Assembly (NCBI GenBank): GCA_031551525.1
Contig: JAVBNN010000001.1
Coordinates: 1-53,775 of the forward strand
DNA: 53,775 bases
Source of the DNA: JAVBNN01 sp031551525
GTDB lineage: Bacteria > Bacillota > Negativicutes > Acidaminococcales > JAISLQ01
Direction: 5' to 3'
This document shows positions 49,678 to 53,775 of the stretch, piece by piece. Position 1 is the first letter of the stretch. Every line of letters starts with the position of its first letter. The notes beneath the pieces are model-generated. The model made no database searches, was not told where the DNA came from, and saw only the letters and a list, made by a program, of their open reading frames with translations. The position numbers were made by a program, and so were the translations under genes.

Positions 49678-51228
49678 TCACAAGGGCAGGTTAGAATGTT
49701 TTTTATACGGACGCCACTCTTTTTTATCTCTGAATACTTCAAGGTATTTGATCAGATATTTTCTGAGATAGGTGGGGTCTATGATCTCGTCGACCAGCCC
49801 CCACTCAGCCGCTTTATAAGGCGTGGCAAACTTCTCCCGGTATTCTTCCACCAGTTGGGCGCGTTTGTCCGCCGGATCCTTGGCCGCCTCTATTTCGCGC
49901 TTGAATACCAGGTTAGCCGCCGCTTCAGGTCCGACTACGGCGATCTCGGCAGTCGGGACGGTCAGCACTATGTCCGCACCGAGTCCTTTGCCGCACATCG
50001 CGGAATAAGCGCCGCCGTAGCTTTTCCGTAAAACCACGGTGATCTTGGGTACAGTCGCTTCGGAAAAAGAGTACAGGAGCTTGGCGCCGTTTCTGATGAT
50101 GCCCTGGTGCTCCTGGTTGACACCCGGCAGATAGCCGGGGCAGTCTACAAAGGTCAGCAAAGGAATATTGAAGGCGTCGCAAAAACGGACAAATCTAGCC
50201 GCTTTCCAGGAGGCGTTGACGTCGAGGCAACCTGCCAGGTGTTTGGTCTGGTTGGCCACTATGCCGACCGAATGCCCGTCCATGCGCGCGAAACCCACCA
50301 CAATGTTGGTGGCGAAATCCTTGTGCACTTCGAGGAACTTCCCATAATCCACTACTTCTTTTATTACCTCTTTTACATTATAACTCAAAGCGGAGTTTAC
50401 CGGAATAAGTTCTTTCAAGGCCGGGGTTTCGCGTTCCGCCGGATCGCTGTTTTCGTAAATCGGCGGCCTTTCCTTGCTGTTTTGCGGCAGATAGCTCAAA
50501 AGATCGCGCACCAGCTCGAACGCCTCTGCTTCCGTTTGCGCGGCAAAATGCGCCACGCCGGTCTTTTGCGAGTGGACTGCCACACCGCCCAGCTTGTCGA
50601 CGGTGATCTCCTCTCCGGTAACTGCCTCGATGACCGCCGGGCCAGTTATAAACATCTTCGACACGCCTTCGACTAACACGATAAAGTCGGTGATGGCAGG
50701 GGAATAGACCGCACCGCCTGCACAGGGGCCGAGGACAAGCGATATCTGCGGGATCCAGCCTGAAGCCACCGAGTTTTGAAAAAATAGCGAACAGTAACCG
50801 TTAAGCGCGCCCATGCCCTCTTGTATACGCGCCCCGCCGGAGTCATTGAGACCGACAATGGGTACGCCCATCCGTATAGCCTGCTCCCAGATGCGCCACA
50901 GTTTCGTACCCTGCGCCTCTCCGAGAGAACCGCCCATCAGGGTAAAATCCTGCGAATAGGTGAATATCTGCCGCCCGTTGACCTTGCCGTAGCCGATGGC
51001 CGCCCCTTCGCCGGGGAACTCCTGATTTTGAAAGTCAAAGTCCATGCAACGGTTTTGCAGCCACAGGTCATTCTCGACAAAGCTGTCCTTGTCGAGTAAG
51101 AGGTCGAGCCGTTCGCGGGCGGTCAGTTTACCCAGCTTGTGCTGCTTTTTTATCTGCTCCTCGCCGCCGCCCATTTGCAGCTTTTTTCTTTTCTCTTCCA
51201 TTTTTTGGATCAAATCATCTATAGCCAT
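49678..51228 (-). CDS. Acyl-CoA decarboxylase carboxyltransferase subunit (MmdA-like)
   Basis: A 516-residue crotonase-fold carboxyltransferase. It shows KLTARERLDLLLDKDSF, the N-half acyl-CoA site GLNDSGGARIQEG, the oxyanion segment GPCAGGAVYSPA and the C-half biotin site region VDCPGYLPGVNQEHQGIIRNGAK and KSYGGAYSAMCGK. The length matches methylmalonyl-CoA decarboxylase alpha rather than the longer glutaconyl-CoA form. It moves CO2 from the acyl-CoA to biotin for a Na+-pumping decarboxylase. The beta, gamma/biotin-carrier subunits are not in the window. The TTG two codons upstream is rejected; the ATG at 51226-51228 follows AGGAGGT. Confidence 0.9.
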   Translation of the reverse strand: MAIDDLIQKMEEKRKKLQMGGGEEQIKKQHKLGKLTARERLDLLLDKDSFVENDLWLQNRCMDFDFQNQEFPGEGAAIGYGKVNGRQIFTYSQDFTLMGGSLGEAQGTKLWRIWEQAIRMGVPIVGLNDSGGARIQEGMGALNGYCSLFFQNSVASGWIPQISLVLGPCAGGAVYSPAITDFIVLVEGVSKMFITGPAVIEAVTGEEITVDKLGGVAVHSQKTGVAHFAAQTEAEAFELVRDLLSYLPQNSKERPPIYENSDPAERETPALKELIPVNSALSYNVKEVIKEVVDYGKFLEVHKDFATNIVVGFARMDGHSVGIVANQTKHLAGCLDVNASWKAARFVRFCDAFNIPLLTFVDCPGYLPGVNQEHQGIIRNGAKLLYSFSEATVPKITVVLRKSYGGAYSAMCGKGLGADIVLTVPTAEIAVVGPEAAANLVFKREIEAAKDPADKRAQLVEEYREKFATPYKAAEWGLVDEIIDPTYLRKYLIKYLEVFRDKKEWRPYKKHSNLPL

Positions 51229-51273
51229 TATCAAACCTCCTAAGTTAGTGGCAGCACTTTAGGCAAGCTCCCT

Positions 51274-52521
51274 TTAAAAGAGTATCCAGGCAGCCACCGC
51301 GCCCACGACCGACATGGAAAGGCCCCAGGCCAGCAGTTGATTGAAAAGTTTTCGTTTGTCCATTTCGGGAGTAGCTGCGCCTAAAAGCAGCGCGCCGAGA
51401 GTGGACAGCGGGCTGGCGTCTGTGATGAAACTGCCAAGGCAAACTGCCGAAAATACTTTCTCGAGATTGCCGCCGACCTGTTCCACCAGACCCGGCACCA
51501 GCGGCAAAAAGGCCGGCAGCACGACGCCGGTAGAACTGGAATACGCGGATATAACTCCTGGAATAAAAGTCGCGACCAAGGTGAGGGTATTGGGCGTAGA
51601 GATGCTGGCCATCATATCAACAAACATTTTCATGCCGCCGGTATTGCTCATCAGGTCGACCAAAACGGTTATACCGCAGACCATGAGCACTGTACCCCAG
51701 GGAATGGCCGCAAATACTTTTTTCTCATCCGCGCAACCGAGTATGACGAGGATCATGCCGATCGTCAGGCCGAGAAGACCAACGTCCAGTTTGAGTACCA
51801 GGGCGCCGAACAGCATCGCGCCTATACCAATAAGGGTGAAAATATGTGGCTTTTCATATGTCATAGCTTTTACGTCGAGTTTCACCACATCTTCGGGGTT
51901 GCCGCTCTTTTCTCTTCTCATCAGGGTCAGGCCGCCGAACAGCACATAGGCAAAAGCGTTGATTACGATATTGGCCAAAGCGGCGTTTCTAAAAAGTAGC
52001 CAAGAGATGTCCGGCATGCCGAGCTTGGTGATAAGGCCGACCGCGATAGCGCCCGACGGAGTGATGGGCGACATGCAGGCGGCGTTACAGCCGTTGATGA
52101 CAAAAAGCGCCATCAGAAAAGGATTGATCTTCATCTTGCTGGCCAAAAGCATGGCCGGCGGTGCGAGGAGCGCGGTCGGCGGGATGGCGCCCGGGCCGAT
52201 CGCCGACAGGATGAAACCGAGAACGAAAAACACTATCGGGATAAGGCTGGCACGCCCGCGCACCAAGCGGATGCAGGTATTGGCCAGACGGTCGAGCGTG
52301 CCATTTACCTGCGCTATCCCGAACAGATAGGTGACGCCTATCAGTATGGTGAAAAGACCTATCGGAAAGCCCTTGATTACCGCGCTAGCCTTCATGCCGG
52401 CGATAAGACAGCCGATAATGAACGAAAAGGCCATAGCCAGGATACCTACGTTATACGGAAGAAAACAGGAGATCGCTATGACGATCAATAAAGCGATCAG
52501 AGACATTACTGCCATTGACAT
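51274..52521 (-). CDS. Dicarboxylate carrier, MatC-like / SLC13-type permease
   Basis: A 415-residue membrane protein with about 11-12 helices. Segments such as FILSAIGPGAIPPTALLAPPAM, NGCNAACMSPITPSGAIAVGL and LGSFITDASPLSTLGALLLGA resemble the MatC malonate/dicarboxylate carriers of the ion-transporter superfamily. It probably imports the acid that the neighbouring CoA-transferase activates. The ATG at 52519-52521 follows GGAGGAA; an upstream ATG lies within the ribosome site. It lies between the CoA-transferase and carboxyltransferase genes, with gaps of 45-47 bp. Confidence 0.82.
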   Translation of the reverse strand: MSMAVMSLIALLIVIAISCFLPYNVGILAMAFSFIIGCLIAGMKASAVIKGFPIGLFTILIGVTYLFGIAQVNGTLDRLANTCIRLVRGRASLIPIVFFVLGFILSAIGPGAIPPTALLAPPAMLLASKMKINPFLMALFVINGCNAACMSPITPSGAIAVGLITKLGMPDISWLLFRNAALANIVINAFAYVLFGGLTLMRREKSGNPEDVVKLDVKAMTYEKPHIFTLIGIGAMLFGALVLKLDVGLLGLTIGMILVILGCADEKKVFAAIPWGTVLMVCGITVLVDLMSNTGGMKMFVDMMASISTPNTLTLVATFIPGVISAYSSSTGVVLPAFLPLVPGLVEQVGGNLEKVFSAVCLGSFITDASPLSTLGALLLGAATPEMDKRKLFNQLLAWGLSMSVVGAVAAWILF

Positions 52522-52568
52522 AATAATTTCCTCCATTCAAAAACTTTCATCAAAACCCGATTTTCAAA

Positions 52569-53729
52569 TCATTTATAGTCAGCTTCTGCGATACCGAACG
52601 CGGCCAATATTTCTTCCGTATGCTGGCCGAGCGCCGGTGCCGGTTTTTCGACTACACACTTCGTTTCAGAGAAATTGATCGGATTGCCGGCAAACTTCAT
52701 GTCTCCCGCAATAGGATGCCCTTTCAGCTCTATGATCATCTTTCTGGCTACTATCTGCGGGTCGTTGATGACCGCCTCCATGTCGTTGATCGGGCCGCAG
52801 GGTATGCCAGCTTCAAGAAGGGGCACTATCCATTCATCTGAAGTTTTAACTGCAAGTTTTTCTTCCAGAAGTTCTTTCAAAGCGTCCACATTGTCTGTGC
52901 GCAAAGCGTTGTCTTTGAAGCGTTCGTCTTTAAAGAGGTCTTCTGCGTCTATCACCTTGCAAAAGCGCTCCCACAGCGAATTGTTCTGGATGCCTATGAC
53001 TACTTTGCCCTTTTTGGTATTAAAAGCGTCGAAGGGCGTGGCTACCGGATGACGGTTGCCGAGCGGCGCCGGGCTCACTCCTGTGCTAAAATACCTAACT
53101 ATGGCGTTTTCAAGGACAGACACCAGGCAGTCTAGCATACCAATGTCTATATACTGGCCCTTGCCAGTCTTCTCCCGGGCCGCCATAGCCGCCTCGATAC
53201 TGATAACACCATACAGCCCCGCAGTTATATCGCCAATCGACGAACCTATCCGCGTCGGCTCCCCTCCTTTTGCCCCGGTAACACTCATAATGCCTGACAT
53301 GGCTTGGACGATGATGTCGTAAGCCGCCCTCGTCCTGTATGGCCCGGTCTGGCCAAAACCGGAAATCGCACAATAAATCAGTCTGGGATTGACTTTCTTT
53401 AATACATTCTCATAACCCAACTCCAGTTTTTCCATGGTACCCGGGCGGTAGTTTTCTATAAGCACGTCCGCCTGCTTCACCATATCGAGAAAGACTTTTT
53501 TATGTTTTTCATTTTTAAAGTCAAGAATGATGCTCCGCTTGCCCCGGTTCAGGCTCATGAAGTACGTGCTCTCGCCGTTGGCGAACGGCCCGTTGCCGCG
53601 CGCGTCGTCCCCTTTGGGCGACTCCACCTTAAAGACGTCCGCCCCGAGGTCAGCCAGTACCATACCGCAAAACGGCCCAGCCAACACCCTAGTCAAATCA
53701 AGAACTTTCAACCCTTCCAATGGTTTCAT
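52569..53729 (-). CDS. Class III CoA-transferase (CaiB/BaiF family)
   Basis: A 386-residue family III CoA-transferase. It starts MKPLEGLKVLDLTRVLAGPF and contains DLGADVFKVESPKGDDARG (with the catalytic aspartate expected near residue 170, in RIGSSIGDITAGLYG), SLNRGKRSIILDFK and NRHPVATPFDAF. Members move CoA between carboxylates such as formate/oxalate, carnitine, succinate or itaconate derivatives. As first gene of the operon it likely activates the transported acid. The ATG follows a run of G (GGGGGGG). The promoter lies beyond the right edge; 53730-53775 shows only AT-rich sequence. Confidence 0.92.
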   Translation of the reverse strand: MKPLEGLKVLDLTRVLAGPFCGMVLADLGADVFKVESPKGDDARGNGPFANGESTYFMSLNRGKRSIILDFKNEKHKKVFLDMVKQADVLIENYRPGTMEKLELGYENVLKKVNPRLIYCAISGFGQTGPYRTRAAYDIIVQAMSGIMSVTGAKGGEPTRIGSSIGDITAGLYGVISIEAAMAAREKTGKGQYIDIGMLDCLVSVLENAIVRYFSTGVSPAPLGNRHPVATPFDAFNTKKGKVVIGIQNNSLWERFCKVIDAEDLFKDERFKDNALRTDNVDALKELLEEKLAVKTSDEWIVPLLEAGIPCGPINDMEAVINDPQIVARKMIIELKGHPIAGDMKFAGNPINFSETKCVVEKPAPALGQHTEEILAAFGIAEADYK

Positions 53730-53775
53730 TTAAGCCCCCCCTTAAAAAATTTGAAAATTTTGAATCCTTCGTTTT

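Noticed and set aside
49678..51228. Glutaconyl-CoA decarboxylase alpha subunit as the specific call
   Set aside because: The length (516 residues) fits the MmdA group better than the longer GcdA. The substrate cannot be fixed from this subunit alone, so a general call was made.
1..53775. CRISPR arrays, tRNA or rRNA genes, prophage
   Set aside because: No regularly spaced direct repeats, cloverleaf-like tRNA sequences, rRNA segments or phage structural genes were recognised by eye. A tRNAscan or covariance search would be needed to exclude a missed tRNA.

Overview
The window reads as chromosome of an anaerobic, amino-acid- or organic-acid-fermenting Firmicute with an outer membrane, most likely a member of the Negativicutes. 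This is inference: the gene repertoire is Firmicute/clostridial in style (alanine dehydrogenase, a clostridial crotonyl/butyryl-CoA operon, 4-hydroxybutyryl-CoA dehydratase, a Na+-pump-type carboxyltransferase, a BirA-type operator of Firmicute form, TTGACA/TATAAT promoters and strong GGAGG ribosome sites), yet there is an AcrAB-type RND pump, which needs an outer membrane. No rRNA, tRNA, CRISPR array or prophage was seen. The only clear mobile element is an IS200-type insertion near 38.6-39.2 kb.

Layout. 1-2 kb: rpsB-tsf-pyrH (minus; pyrH is cut by the window edge). 2-12.8 kb: mostly minus-strand housekeeping and transport genes (quinone-oxidoreductase-like MDR protein, chemoreceptor, AGCS alanine symporter, alanine dehydrogenase coupled to an unknown gene, PutP, and small unknown proteins). 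13-16 kb: a small acidic-tailed membrane protein and a Cache-GGDEF-EAL protein behind a long structured leader. 15.9-22.1 kb: an SbmA/YddA-type ABC exporter and an RND pump with its adaptor. 22.3-25.1 kb: an SsuABC-like ABC importer. 25.1-27.2 kb: a SprA-like metalloprotease-family protein, DAHP synthase and a 37-residue rubredoxin.

27.2-35 kb holds two divergent acyl-CoA operons. The minus-strand one is bcd-hbd-thl-crt, the acetyl-CoA to butyryl-CoA pathway without etfAB. The plus-strand one is an AbfD-like dehydratase paralogue lacking one Fe-S cysteine, then a thiolase and a short-chain dehydrogenase. 35-38.5 kb is a biotin-linked operon (bioY, thiolase, AMP-ligase fused to a hotdog domain) behind a BirA-like operator that overlaps its promoter. 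It recalls the yhfU-yhfS-yhfT genes of Bacillus. 39.2-44.5 kb carries two divergent pairs for peptide and amide turnover: a PepT-like peptidase with a DcuC-like carrier, and an AbgA-like amidohydrolase with an M20 carbamoylase/amidase.

44.7-47.8 kb: a lipoprotein nuclease, two small cytosolic proteins, a metallo-beta-lactamase-fold hydrolase and a QueG-like Fe-S protein. 47.9-53.7 kb is a compact minus-strand operon: class III CoA-transferase, MatC-like dicarboxylate carrier, MmdA-like carboxyltransferase, canonical 4-hydroxybutyryl-CoA dehydratase (AbfD) and a NifU-type Fe-S scaffold overlapping abfD by ATGA. Together with the butyrate operon this suggests uptake of a (di)carboxylate, activation to a CoA ester, Na+-coupled decarboxylation and conversion through vinylacetyl-/crotonyl-CoA to butyryl-CoA. 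The substrate cannot be read from the sequence.

The most unusual items are the cysteine-deficient AbfD paralogue and its thiolase/SDR operon, the decarboxylase-AbfD-NifU operon, the ligase-hotdog fusion under apparent biotin control, and several operator or leader structures next to recognisable promoters.
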